Source: Oscillospiraceae bacterium
GTDB taxonomy: Bacteria > Bacillota > Clostridia > Oscillospirales > Ruminococcaceae
Assembly: GCA_019420135.1 (NCBI GenBank)
Contig: JAHZHS010000020.1
Location: forward strand, 1 to 19,666
Reading direction: 5' to 3'
Length of the DNA stretch: 19,666 bases
Each line of letters begins with the position of its first letter. Position 1 is the first letter of the stretch. This document shows, piece by piece, positions 1-6,338 of this stretch. The notes under the pieces were generated by a model. That model worked only from the letters and a program-made list of their open reading frames with translations, was not told where the DNA came from and ran no database searches. Made by a program: the position numbers and the translations under genes.

Positions 1-240
1 GCCGCGGTTGACCTGGACCTTGCCGTTGTCATCCACCCAGGGCACGCGGAACATGACCACGCGCTCCGGCTCGACAATGCGCTCGATCAGGCCGTTCTTT
101 TCCAGCTCGGGGCGGGCCGCAACGACCGGCTCCAGGCTTTCCAGAACTTCGTCCACCGCCTGCAGGAATTCCTTCTGCTCAGCGTTGCGCGCGGCCAGGC
201 CCTCATACACTCCGGCCAGGTAGGCGTTTTGAATCGACAT
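1..240 (-). CDS. gdhA: NADP-type glutamate dehydrogenase, N-terminal part (cut by window edge)
   Basis: This is the first 80 codons of a hexameric glutamate dehydrogenase, which interconverts glutamate with 2-oxoglutarate and ammonia in the cytoplasm and links nitrogen assimilation to the TCA-cycle intermediates. The start is the ATG at 238-240, preceded by AAGGGAGA on the minus strand. The visible protein has the helical N-terminal segment of this family (start MSIQNAYLAGVYEGL), and ends in FRVPWVDDNGKVQVNRG, a hallmark of the dimerisation/substrate domain of GdhA-type enzymes. The substrate lysines and the Rossmann nucleotide-binding domain lie outside the window, so the cofactor is inferred from the similarity of this segment to NADP-type enzymes. 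The gene is divergent from trxA and has its own promoter at 331-359. Confidence 0.9.
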   Translation of the reverse strand, partial: MSIQNAYLAGVYEGLAARNAEQKEFLQAVDEVLESLEPVVAARPELEKNGLIERIVEPERVVMFRVPWVDDNGKVQVNRG

Positions 241-270
241 AGTGACACACTCTCCCTTTTCCGGCGGCAC

Positions 271-292
271 GCCCTCCCGTAAATTGGAGGGC
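271..292 (-). other. Hairpin in the gdhA 5' leader
   Basis: GCCCTCC (271-277) and GGAGGGC (286-292) pair perfectly around an 8-nt loop. The hairpin sits between the predicted transcription start and the ribosome binding site and has no U-tract. It could stabilise the mRNA or affect translation; no function can be assigned. Confidence 0.4.
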
Positions 293-330
293 CGCGCCGC
301 ACTCTTTTATTATTTCTTACGCCAGCTTCT

Positions 331-359
331 ATGTTACCACCGGATCGGGTCCTGCGCAA
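331..359 (-). promoter_or_regulatory. Sigma-A-type promoter of gdhA
   Basis: Read on the minus strand, TTGCGC (354-359) and TAACAT (331-336) are separated by exactly 17 nt. The expected start lies near 324, giving a leader of about 85 nt. Each box has two mismatches to consensus, so this is a reasonable but unproven promoter. Confidence 0.5.
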
Positions 360-449
360 GAGAAAATCACAAAAAATGTAACCTGTTTTGCTGCAATTGT
401 ATGCAATATGAGTACAAAAATGGATAAACTCGCAAAAAATGACGAAATG

Positions 450-458
450 TGCTATACT
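450..458 (+). promoter_or_regulatory. Extended -10 promoter of trxA
   Basis: TGC followed by TATACT (453-458) forms an extended -10 element. No good -35 box lies 16-18 nt upstream. The start would fall near 465, giving a GC-rich leader of about 120 nt that includes a small hairpin (GGCGGT 475-480 with ACCGCC 486-491). Confidence 0.5.
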
Positions 459-585
459 GAAAAAGTTCGGCGCGGGCGGTTTCCTACCGCCGTGGCCGCG
501 TTTGCGGCAAGCCGCCGGATCTACCTGATCGGCAGGCCGGACAGAGGCCCGGCGTCCCGATCGCGATGCAAAGGAGAGAAATGCT

Positions 586-909
586 ATGGCAGTCCTTACC
601 GTTACGAAACAGAACTTTGAGACCGAAGTGCTGGGCAGCGAAAAGCCGGTGCTGGTGGATTTCTGGGCAGGCTGGTGCGGCCCCTGCCGTATGATGAGCC
701 CTGTTGTGGATGAAATCGCTGAGACAGAACCCGCCCTCAAGGTGGGCAAGGTCAACGTGGACGATGAGCCGGAACTGGCCGCACGCTTTGCGGTGCAGAG
801 CATCCCCACCCTCATTGTCTTCAAGAACGGCCGGGCGGTTACCCAGAGCCTGGGCGCCAAACCCAAGGCAGCCGTGATGCAGCTGCTGCATCAGGCCGGT
901 GCACTGTAA
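586..909 (+). CDS. trxA: Thioredoxin
   Basis: A 107-residue cytoplasmic thioredoxin that reduces protein disulfides and is recycled by thioredoxin reductase. The active site WCGPC is at residues 30-34, inside the classic VLVDFWAGWCGPC context; the cis-proline loop (SIPT) has Pro74, followed by the family's FKNG turn at about 79-82. The length is exactly that of a single thioredoxin domain and there is no signal peptide. AAGGAG (571-576) precedes the ATG by 9 nt. It stands alone, divergent from gdhA, with an extended -10 promoter upstream and hairpins downstream. No thioredoxin reductase gene lies in the window. Confidence 0.96.
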   Translation: MAVLTVTKQNFETEVLGSEKPVLVDFWAGWCGPCRMMSPVVDEIAETEPALKVGKVNVDDEPELAARFAVQSIPTLIVFKNGRAVTQSLGAKPKAAVMQLLHQAGAL

Positions 910-940
910 TCCGGCGAAGAAAAATCGGTCCGACAGATGG

Positions 941-987
941 GTGCCCCGGAGCGGATACCGCCTTTGCGCGGCGCCGCCCCGGGGCAC
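941..987 (+). terminator. Possible terminator hairpin after trxA
   Basis: GTGCCCCGG (941-949) and CCGGGGCAC (979-987) form a perfect 9-bp GC-rich stem about 30 nt after the trxA stop. The following TGTTGGTT is only a weak U-tract, so termination efficiency is uncertain. Confidence 0.4.
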
Positions 988-1011
988 TGTTGGTTCCGCG
1001 ACCAATCGACT

Positions 1012-1068
1012 GCATAAAAAAGCTCCCCGTCCTCTCCGGTGCGGATGCCGGCGAGGATGGGGAGCTTT
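1012..1068 (-). terminator. Intrinsic terminator of the maturase-MIF unit
   Basis: A 16-bp stem (1019-1034 with 1053-1068, one G-T pair) is followed on the minus strand by a run of seven Ts. It begins 11 nt after the MIF-like stop codon. On the plus strand the tract after the stem is poor in T, so it acts mainly on minus-strand transcripts. Confidence 0.85.
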
Positions 1069-1079
1069 GCTGTATGAAA

Positions 1080-1421
1080 TCAGAAATTGCAGCCATTCCA
1101 GCCCCAGTCGCTGACGGGGTGGTAGGTGACGTAGACGCCGTTGCCGGGGATGCCCAGCTGATCCTCCAGGATGGAACAGATCTCGCCGGTCATGGCGCTG
1201 TAATCGGCGGGGGAGGCGCTGCCGTACAGGCTGACCGAGACGTAGGCGCCCCGGGTCAGCTTCTGCCCGGCCATCCACAGGTCGCAGTTGTCCTGAATGC
1301 CCACCATCAGGTAGGTCTCGGTCTTGTGCAGGGTGGGGATCGCCTTGCCGAAAGCGGCCTTGAGGGCTTCCTTCTGGGTGGCGTCGAGGGATACGGTGAC
1401 TTTGGCATCAATGAACGGCAT
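1080..1421 (-). CDS. MIF / phenylpyruvate tautomerase family protein
   Basis: A 113-residue homologue of macrophage migration inhibitory factor (MIF), a trimeric tautomerase. The start is the ATG at 1419-1421, after a very strong AAGGAGGA. Position 2 is proline (MPFIDAK); in the family this becomes the N-terminal catalytic base once Met is removed. Lys33 lines up with the active-site Lys32 of mature MIF. The C-terminus (GNGVYVTYH then WGWNGCNF) matches the end of MIF (DRVYINYYD, VGWNNSTF). There is no signal peptide, so cytoplasmic location is expected, although eukaryotic MIF also leaves cells by a non-classical route. The gene starts 32 nt after the radical SAM gene and shares its promoter and terminator. 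The natural substrate is unknown. Confidence 0.85.
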   Translation of the reverse strand: MPFIDAKVTVSLDATQKEALKAAFGKAIPTLHKTETYLMVGIQDNCDLWMAGQKLTRGAYVSVSLYGSASPADYSAMTGEICSILEDQLGIPGNGVYVTYHPVSDWGWNGCNF

Positions 1422-1453
1422 GGGAATTCCTCCTTTTTTGTGGGGTGTATCGG

Positions 1454-2584
1454 TCAGCGGCCGCGGGCCCGCAGCTCTGCCTGGGCGATCTGCCGCAGGC
1501 GCGGGGCGGCATGGGCAAAGAACTTCTGGAAGGCGGGGCAGTAATAGTTCTGCTTGCCCCCGGCGGGATCGTCGCACCAGTCCCGCTTGCAGCCGCCGAA
1601 GCAGAGCGGCTGCCACTGGCAGGAGGCACAGGCGGTGGGGTGCTCCAGGCCGTCCTGCAGAAACCGCATCGCCCGGTCGCTTTTCGCCAGGGCGGGCAGG
1701 GGCTGGTCCCCCAGATGCCCCAGCTTCCACTCGTCGAGAACATAGAAGTCGCAGGGGTAGACCGAGCCGTCGGCCTCCACCACAAAGTAGGCCCCGCAGC
1801 TGCCGCTGGTGGCGCAGGTGCCTGCGGGCAACCCCATAGCCAGATGCACATAGTCGTCAAACAGGCGCACGCTGGTGTAATGGCCCGACGCCCAGTCCCG
1901 GTACCATTCGTCGAAGAGGGCGCAGAGAAAGGTGCCGTAATCCTCCGGCAGCAGGGAATAGGGCATGCTGCCCCGGGGCTTTTCGATGGGGTCCAGGCAG
2001 GGAATGAACTGAAGATATTCCACCCCGGTCTTCTGCAGGGCGTGATAGACCCGCACCGCACTCTTGGCGCAGCGCTTGGTCACCACACAGAGCAGGTTGA
2101 GATCCACCCCGGCCCGCTGCAGCAGGGCGATGTTCTGCCGGACCCGCGTCCAGGTGCCCTTGCCCGCCGCATCGATGCGGAACTCATCGTGCAGGGTCTT
2201 GTCCCCGTCCAGGGAAACGCCCACGAGAAAGCGGTTCTTTGCCAGAAACTCCGCCCACTCCCCGTCCAGGGCAAGGCCGTTGGTCTGGATGGAATAGCTC
2301 ACCGGAATATGCCGGGTATTGCGGTCGGCCACCTCCGCCACAAAATGGCGGAAAAATTCAAGGCCCGCCACCGTGGGTTCCCCGCCCTGGAAGGCAAAGC
2401 TGACCCGGCCGTTGAAGTCCACCGCGTCCAGGGCTTCCCGGATGAGCAGATCGGCGGTCTCCCTGGTCATGATGCCCATGCTGGCCTGGGTGCGGTTGGT
2501 GGCCTCGTCCTCATAGAAACAATAGCGGCAGCGCATATTGCACAGGCTGGAGGCGGGCTTGATGAGAAAATTGACAAACTGCAT
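1454..2584 (-). CDS. Radical SAM/SPASM protein, anaerobic sulfatase-maturase type
   Basis: A 376-residue member of the anaerobic sulfatase-maturating enzyme (anSME) branch of radical SAM/SPASM proteins. These use S-adenosylmethionine and three Fe-S clusters to oxidise an active-site Cys or Ser of a target to formylglycine. The radical SAM motif CNMRCRYC is at residues 15-22, QGGEPT at 66-71, then SIQTNG and VGVSLDG. The SPASM part has GSVYPCDFYV and a CFGGC motif (about 328-332), followed by two more cysteines. I chose the ATG at 2582-2584 because GGAAAGG lies 10 nt upstream and the length suits the family; an upstream in-frame ATG would add 22 non-conserved residues and overlap the promoter. 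No sulfatase or precursor peptide is visible here, so the substrate is open. Confidence 0.85.
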   Translation of the reverse strand: MQFVNFLIKPASSLCNMRCRYCFYEDEATNRTQASMGIMTRETADLLIREALDAVDFNGRVSFAFQGGEPTVAGLEFFRHFVAEVADRNTRHIPVSYSIQTNGLALDGEWAEFLAKNRFLVGVSLDGDKTLHDEFRIDAAGKGTWTRVRQNIALLQRAGVDLNLLCVVTKRCAKSAVRVYHALQKTGVEYLQFIPCLDPIEKPRGSMPYSLLPEDYGTFLCALFDEWYRDWASGHYTSVRLFDDYVHLAMGLPAGTCATSGSCGAYFVVEADGSVYPCDFYVLDEWKLGHLGDQPLPALAKSDRAMRFLQDGLEHPTACASCQWQPLCFGGCKRDWCDDPAGGKQNYYCPAFQKFFAHAAPRLRQIAQAELRARGR

Positions 2585-2621
2585 GGCGTGCAGACCTTTC
2601 CGCGTAAAAATGGTTTCCTCC

Positions 2622-2650
2622 ATTATAGCGGAGATGCGGGGGCGGTGCAA
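2622..2650 (-). promoter_or_regulatory. Sigma-A promoter of the maturase-MIF operon
   Basis: On the minus strand TTGCAC (2645-2650) and a perfect TATAAT (2622-2627) have a 17-nt spacer. Transcription would begin near 2615, about 30 nt before the maturase ATG. It lies in the 73-nt gap after the MATE gene, so the last two genes can be expressed independently of it. Confidence 0.75.
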
Positions 2651-2657
2651 GGCGGAC

Positions 2658-3992
2658 TCAGCGGGAAAAGGCGGTGGCCCGGCGGTAGACCAGCCAGGAA
2701 AGAAGGGCGGTCAGCACCTCGGTGACCCAGAAAGCGTGCCAGACGCCGTCGGCTCCCCAGAACCGGCTGAACACCCAGGCCAGGGGCAGAATGAGGATGG
2801 TATACCGGCACAGGGAGATGACAAGGGATTCCACCCCCTTGCCCAGGCCCTCCAGCGCGCCGGAGGCTGTGACCGAAAGGCTGGACACCACAAAGCCCAG
2901 GGAGATGATGCGCAGCGCCCCAGCACCCAGGCGGATGGTCTCGGCGTTGTCGGTGAAGAGGGCGATGAGGGCGGCGGGAGCGGCCAGGCAGAGCAGGGTG
3001 CCCAGCAGCATGACGGCGGCAATGAGAATGAGGCTGGTGCGGAAGATGCGGCGCACACGGCCGTATTCCCCGGCGCCGTAATTGTAGCCCATGAGGGGGC
3101 GGATGCCCTGTACCACGCCGTTGGCCGTGAGGTAGAGGAAGGACTGCAGTTTATAGTAGGCGCCCAGGATGAGAACGTAGGTCTGGGAGAAGGCGGACAA
3201 AATGCCGTTGAGGGCGGTGATGAGCAGGGAGGCCAGGGCCAGGCTGAGAGTGGCGGGCACCCCCACCAGGTACATGCGCCGGGCAAGGAAGCCCACCGAG
3301 GTCAGCCCCCGCAGCCGGATGCGCAGGGGCAGCACCCCGGCGGCGTAAAAGACCAGGTAGGCCGCCAGGGTCAGGCACTGGCCCAGGCCGGTGGCGATGG
3401 CGGCACCCTCGATGCCCAGGGCGGGGAAGGGACCGATGCCGAAGATGAGCAGCGGGTCAAGAATGATGTTGGCCGCGCAGCCGATGAGCATGCAGATCAT
3501 GGAGACGGTCATCTTGCCCACAGCCTGGAAGGTCTTTTCAAAGGCCATGCCCGCCGCGATGGGCACGCAGAACCAGAACACGATGCCGGAGTAGCGCAGG
3601 CCCAAAGAGAGGATGGCCTCCGAGTCGGTGAAGAGGGAGAGAAAGCCCGGCATGGCCAGCAGACAGCCGGCGGTGAGCAGGGCACCGTGGAGCAGATTGA
3701 GCCACATACCCAGGGAGGCGGCACAGGAGGCCTGCTCCTGCTTGCCGGCCCCCAGCAAAAAGGCGATGACCGCGTTGATGCCGATGGCAAACCCCACTGT
3801 GATGGAGGTCACCAGATTCTGGATGGGGTAGACGAGGGAGAGGGCGGTCATGGCGTCCTCGCTGATCCTGGCCACAAAGTAGCTGTCCACGATGTTGTAC
3901 AGCGAGCTGACCAGCATGGACAATGTCATGGGCAGGGCCATGGAGACGACCAGCGGCAGGATGGGGCGCTGCTTCATAAAAACCTGATCCAT
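2658..3992 (-). CDS. MATE family efflux transporter
   Basis: A 444-residue membrane protein of the multidrug and toxin extrusion (MATE) family, expected to have 12 transmembrane helices and to export small molecules using a Na+ or H+ gradient. The N-terminal repeat has the typical LPMTLSMLVSSLYNIVDSYF segment (residues about 20-40), then AIGINAVIAFLLGAGK; the second half has RPLMGYNYGAGEY, the counterpart loop. The length is normal for the family. The ATG at 3990-3992 is preceded by GGAGGA (4000-4005); a longer in-frame reading would add 27 residues that run through the leader. It is transcribed from a strong promoter at 4161-4189 and lies downstream of the ROK regulator. The substrate cannot be told from sequence. 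Confidence 0.92.
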   Translation of the reverse strand: MDQVFMKQRPILPLVVSMALPMTLSMLVSSLYNIVDSYFVARISEDAMTALSLVYPIQNLVTSITVGFAIGINAVIAFLLGAGKQEQASCAASLGMWLNLLHGALLTAGCLLAMPGFLSLFTDSEAILSLGLRYSGIVFWFCVPIAAGMAFEKTFQAVGKMTVSMICMLIGCAANIILDPLLIFGIGPFPALGIEGAAIATGLGQCLTLAAYLVFYAAGVLPLRIRLRGLTSVGFLARRMYLVGVPATLSLALASLLITALNGILSAFSQTYVLILGAYYKLQSFLYLTANGVVQGIRPLMGYNYGAGEYGRVRRIFRTSLILIAAVMLLGTLLCLAAPAALIALFTDNAETIRLGAGALRIISLGFVVSSLSVTASGALEGLGKGVESLVISLCRYTILILPLAWVFSRFWGADGVWHAFWVTEVLTALLSWLVYRRATAFSR

Positions 3993-4030
3993 TGAATTTT
4001 CCTCCGTGAAATGAAAACTGCGCGGCGGAT

Positions 4031-4046
4031 GCCCCGGCGCCGGGGC
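4031..4046. repeat. Perfect 16-bp GC palindrome in the MATE gene leader
   Basis: GCCCCGGCGCCGGGGC is fully self-complementary and is flanked on the right (plus strand) by seven As. In the MATE transcript the U-run comes before the stem, so it is not a terminator in that direction. It could be an operator for a dimeric protein or an mRNA hairpin about 40 nt ahead of the start codon. Confidence 0.5.
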
Positions 4047-4160
4047 AAAAAAATACCACACGACCCGGTGCACGGCACCAGACGATCATGTGGCGAAAAG
4101 AAAAGCAGATTGCTTTGGGAAAAGATCCACAAACTCCGCACAGGCGGATTTTACGGTAAC

Positions 4161-4189
4161 ACTATACCGTGGATCAGGCATTTTGTCAA
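4161..4189 (-). promoter_or_regulatory. Consensus sigma-A promoter of the MATE gene
   Basis: TTGACA (4184-4189) and TATAGT (4161-4166) are separated by exactly 17 nt on the minus strand. The start would be near 4154, leaving a leader of about 160 nt before the MATE ATG. This is the closest match to consensus in the window. Confidence 0.85.
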
Positions 4190-4244
4190 CGGCCGGACGA
4201 GAAAAAGCAGAAACTGGCAGAACCCCGCCGGGCAGAGGCAATCC

Positions 4245-5480
4245 TCAGCCCCGCAGGAAGAATTTCTCAATGCAGCTGGCAGCCGCGCCCACGGCGCCGC
4301 CGTACTCGCCCAGGTCCACATAGACCAGCTGGAGTTTTTCGTCGCTGGAGCGGAAGGCGTAGGTGCGCAGGGAGCGCTCCACCGTCTCAAAGTTTTCGTG
4401 GTTGCGGAACATGGGACCGCTCAGGAAAATCAGGTGAGGGTTGAGAAAGCCGACAATATTGGCAAGGGCAATGCCCAGGTAGAACATGCCCCGGTCCAGA
4501 ATGCGGCGCACCGCAGGATCCCCCTTGGTCTGGGCTTCCAGCACCTGTTCCAGCGTGAGCTGGTCGGGATCGGTGCAGAGCTCGGCCAGCACGGTGCACT
4601 CCCCGCTGCGCAGGGCCTGACGGCAGTATTCCAGCACGGCACGCATACTGGACAGCGCCTCCAGGCTGCCGGGCATGCCGCAGTCGGGCAGCTCGGGACC
4701 TTTGGGATCCAGAATCATCTTGCCGATCTCACCGGCGGCGGCATCCTGCCCGCGGAAGGACTGGTTGCTCAGTACCACAGGACAGGCAATGCCCCAGGCT
4801 ACATGGCAGAAGGCAAAGGTGGTGGTGTCGTCGGTCAGAAGATTGGGACGGAACAGCGAGATGGCACAGGCACGGGCACGGACGTTGTTCTCCAGCCGGA
4901 CGGGCAGATGGATGGCCTGATGAATCGTATCCCCGAAAGGCTGATTGCACCAGCTGACCCGCTCGGTTCCCAGATTCTTGATGACGCCGGTGTGGGCATT
5001 GACAATGCCCGGTACCGTGATGCCGATGCCTACCAGCCGCTCCCACTCGGCGGGATGACGGATTTCCAGCATATGGAGCAGCTTGAGCAGCTGCTTGATC
5101 ATGGTGTCGTAGTCCTCCGACAGGAGATCGTAGGATCCCTGGGCAAGAATGCCGCCCCGCAGATCGGTGATGCAGTAATGGGTGAAATCACGGCCCAGAG
5201 AAACCCCCAACGCCAGACGGGAACCGGGCACCAGATCAATGTTGATGGGCTTGCGGCCCACACCGTGGGAGGTGACTGTATTGCCGGGACCGGTGAGCTC
5301 CTGTACGACACCCTGCTGGATCAGCTCAGCAACAATATTGGTGATGGTGGGTGGGGTCAGTTCCAGACGCTCGGCAATTTCAGCCCGGGATAGTGGTGCG
5401 TAGCGGAATAAAATCCGCTTGATGGATTCCAGATTTTGCTGTTTGATCTTAGCCAGGTTTTTGCCGTGCATCACGGGCAT
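4245..5480 (-). CDS. ROK family transcriptional regulator (NagC/XylR type)
   Basis: A 411-residue repressor-type ROK protein. Residues about 16-62 form a winged helix (SRAEIAERLELTPPTITNIV is the helix-turn-helix); the rest is a ROK sugar-binding fold ending in AALGAA-like VGAAASCIE. It should bind DNA and respond to a sugar or sugar phosphate. The kinase features are gone: the phosphate loop reads SLGRD instead of DxGGT, and the catalytic Asp of the ENDVNAAA motif is Asn (LENNVRAR). The zinc site is also degenerate: only one cysteine of the usual CxCGxxGCxE remains (PDCGMPGSLE), and the GEIGH histidine is Lys (GEIGK). AGAGGGG precedes the ATG; Met4 is an alternative start. It is divergent from fbp and upstream of the MATE gene, so either could be a target. 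Confidence 0.88.
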   Translation of the reverse strand: MPVMHGKNLAKIKQQNLESIKRILFRYAPLSRAEIAERLELTPPTITNIVAELIQQGVVQELTGPGNTVTSHGVGRKPINIDLVPGSRLALGVSLGRDFTHYCITDLRGGILAQGSYDLLSEDYDTMIKQLLKLLHMLEIRHPAEWERLVGIGITVPGIVNAHTGVIKNLGTERVSWCNQPFGDTIHQAIHLPVRLENNVRARACAISLFRPNLLTDDTTTFAFCHVAWGIACPVVLSNQSFRGQDAAAGEIGKMILDPKGPELPDCGMPGSLEALSSMRAVLEYCRQALRSGECTVLAELCTDPDQLTLEQVLEAQTKGDPAVRRILDRGMFYLGIALANIVGFLNPHLIFLSGPMFRNHENFETVERSLRTYAFRSSDEKLQLVYVDLGEYGGAVGAAASCIEKFFLRG

Positions 5481-5566
5481 GTGCGACGCCCCTCTTTCTG
5501 TGAAAATTTCGAAAAGGATCAGAAAAATTATTTATTAAGATTATAAAATATAAATCCCCTTTTTAT

Positions 5567-5595
5567 ATAATACCATATTTTTTGGGAATTGTCAG
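5567..5595 (-). promoter_or_regulatory. Sigma-A promoter of the ROK regulator
   Basis: CTGACA (5590-5595) and TATTAT (5567-5572) on the minus strand are 17 nt apart. The leader is about 80 nt and AT-rich. An ATTTAT/ATAAAT inverted repeat lies downstream of the start, around 5530-5555, and could be an operator, though such AT-rich repeats are easily random. Confidence 0.7.
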
Positions 5596-5689
5596 ATTAT
5601 TCCACGGTGGCGAAACTGCCAAAAAAGAAAAAAAGAATCTGACGAAATGCCAAAAACAAACAATCCCAGAAAAATGGAGCGGGAAAACC

Positions 5690-5718
5690 TTGCATCAAAA
5701 AGGAAAAAACACTATAAT
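5690..5718 (+). promoter_or_regulatory. Sigma-A promoter of fbp
   Basis: TTGCAT (5690-5695) and a perfect TATAAT (5713-5718) have a 17-nt spacer. Transcription should begin near 5725, more than 600 nt ahead of the best fbp start codon. It diverges from the ROK promoter about 100 bp away. Confidence 0.8.
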
Positions 5719-5839
5719 ATGAACATTATCGTTGATTAATTTAATAAATAAAACAAGAAGCGATATTGATTGTTCGGTCAAACGAAAGAAAACAAAATTC
5801 TGGAAAATTTCCATGGTCGGCAGAGAGGAAAAACGCCGG

Positions 5840-6034
5840 GCGGAAGGAAGCTGGCTCAAGAGGAGCCGGCAGGAAGGGAGTCGGTCGGAAGAAAAACGGC
5901 TGGAAAGGAGCTGGCCGGAAGGAATTTGACCGGAGAGGAATCGGAGGGAAGAAAACCGGTCAGAAGCAAGTTGATCCGAAAGGGACCGTCCGGAGAGGGT
6001 CCGGTTGGACGAGCGACGGCCAGAAGGAGCGGAA
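5840..6034 (+). repeat. Thirteen degenerate 15-bp tandem repeats in the fbp leader
   Basis: Thirteen consecutive units of exactly 15 bp run without a gap, with the consensus CCGGAAGGAAGCCGG. The A at position 5 is present in all 13 units, and the Gs at positions 4 and 14 in 12 of 13; positions 7 and 9 are always purines. Copies differ from one another, so the array is old or under selection for a pattern rather than a recent slippage product. Because 15 is a multiple of three, each frame encodes a pentapeptide repeat, of the type AGRKx in two frames. Most units carry an SD-like or GGA core (GGAAGGA, AAAGGAG, GAGAGGA). Confidence 0.85.
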
Positions 6035-6327
6035 CCTTGGGAAAAATATCCCGGGGAAAAATCCCGGAGAACAGGACCTGCGGAGAAAATACATCCGGCC
6101 CGGGGCAGAAAGCAACGGTGATGCAGGGAGGAAAAACCGGGAAAGCACAGCAGACAGAAAACGGCGCGGGGATCCTCGGAAGGGTCCTGAAAAACGCCGG
6201 AAAGAAAACGGGGAGGTTACGGTTGATGCAATGGAACAGTGTGGTGACGGTGCATTCCTTGGAACCGGCAAAGCTTGCCGGAAATGCCCTTTTGTGGGGA
6301 ATGGCGCGGATGGTCCGGGGAAACAAC

Positions 6328-6333
6328 AGGAGG
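6328..6333 (+). promoter_or_regulatory. Ribosome binding site deciding the fbp start
   Basis: AGGAGG lies 5 nt before the ATG at 6339 and is the best such site in the leader. It favours this start over the in-frame ATG at 6231 (GGAGG about 14 nt upstream) and over the TTG at 5766. Confidence 0.7.
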
Positions 6334-6338
6334 ACGCG

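Larger units (their letters stand above)
5725..6338 (+). other. Long purine-rich 5' leader of fbp
   Basis: This stretch of about 610 nt lies between the fbp promoter and the fbp ribosome binding site. It is rich in G and A on the plus strand and contains the 15-bp tandem array (5840-6034), then a looser continuation with repeated CGG and GGAAAAA blocks to about 6220. Two forward frames stay open through nearly all of it. One is continuous with fbp; the other stops at 6340-6342, overlapping the fbp ATG as ATGA. Neither has an ATG with a good ribosome binding site near its beginning (only TTG at 5766 or 5770), and the predicted peptides are low-complexity and basic. I see an untranslated or partly translated leader as more likely than an extra gene. 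Confidence 0.6.

Noticed and set aside
1015..1068. Treating the 1019-1068 hairpin as the trxA terminator
   Set aside because: Its T-run follows the stem only on the minus strand; on the plus strand the hairpin is followed by TGCTGTATG, so it mainly ends the MIF transcript.
2538..3995. Plus-strand open frame of 485 codons opposite the MATE gene
   Set aside because: Its sequence is Gly/Gln/His-rich low complexity, mirrors a well-supported transporter gene, and has no signal for translation.
4011..5393. Plus-strand open frame of 460 codons opposite the ROK gene
   Set aside because: Antisense shadow of the ROK regulator with no recognisable domain.
5840..6034. Reading the 15-bp array as CRISPR
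   Set aside because: Units are 15 bp, contiguous and degenerate, with no repeat-spacer alternation and no cas genes in the window.
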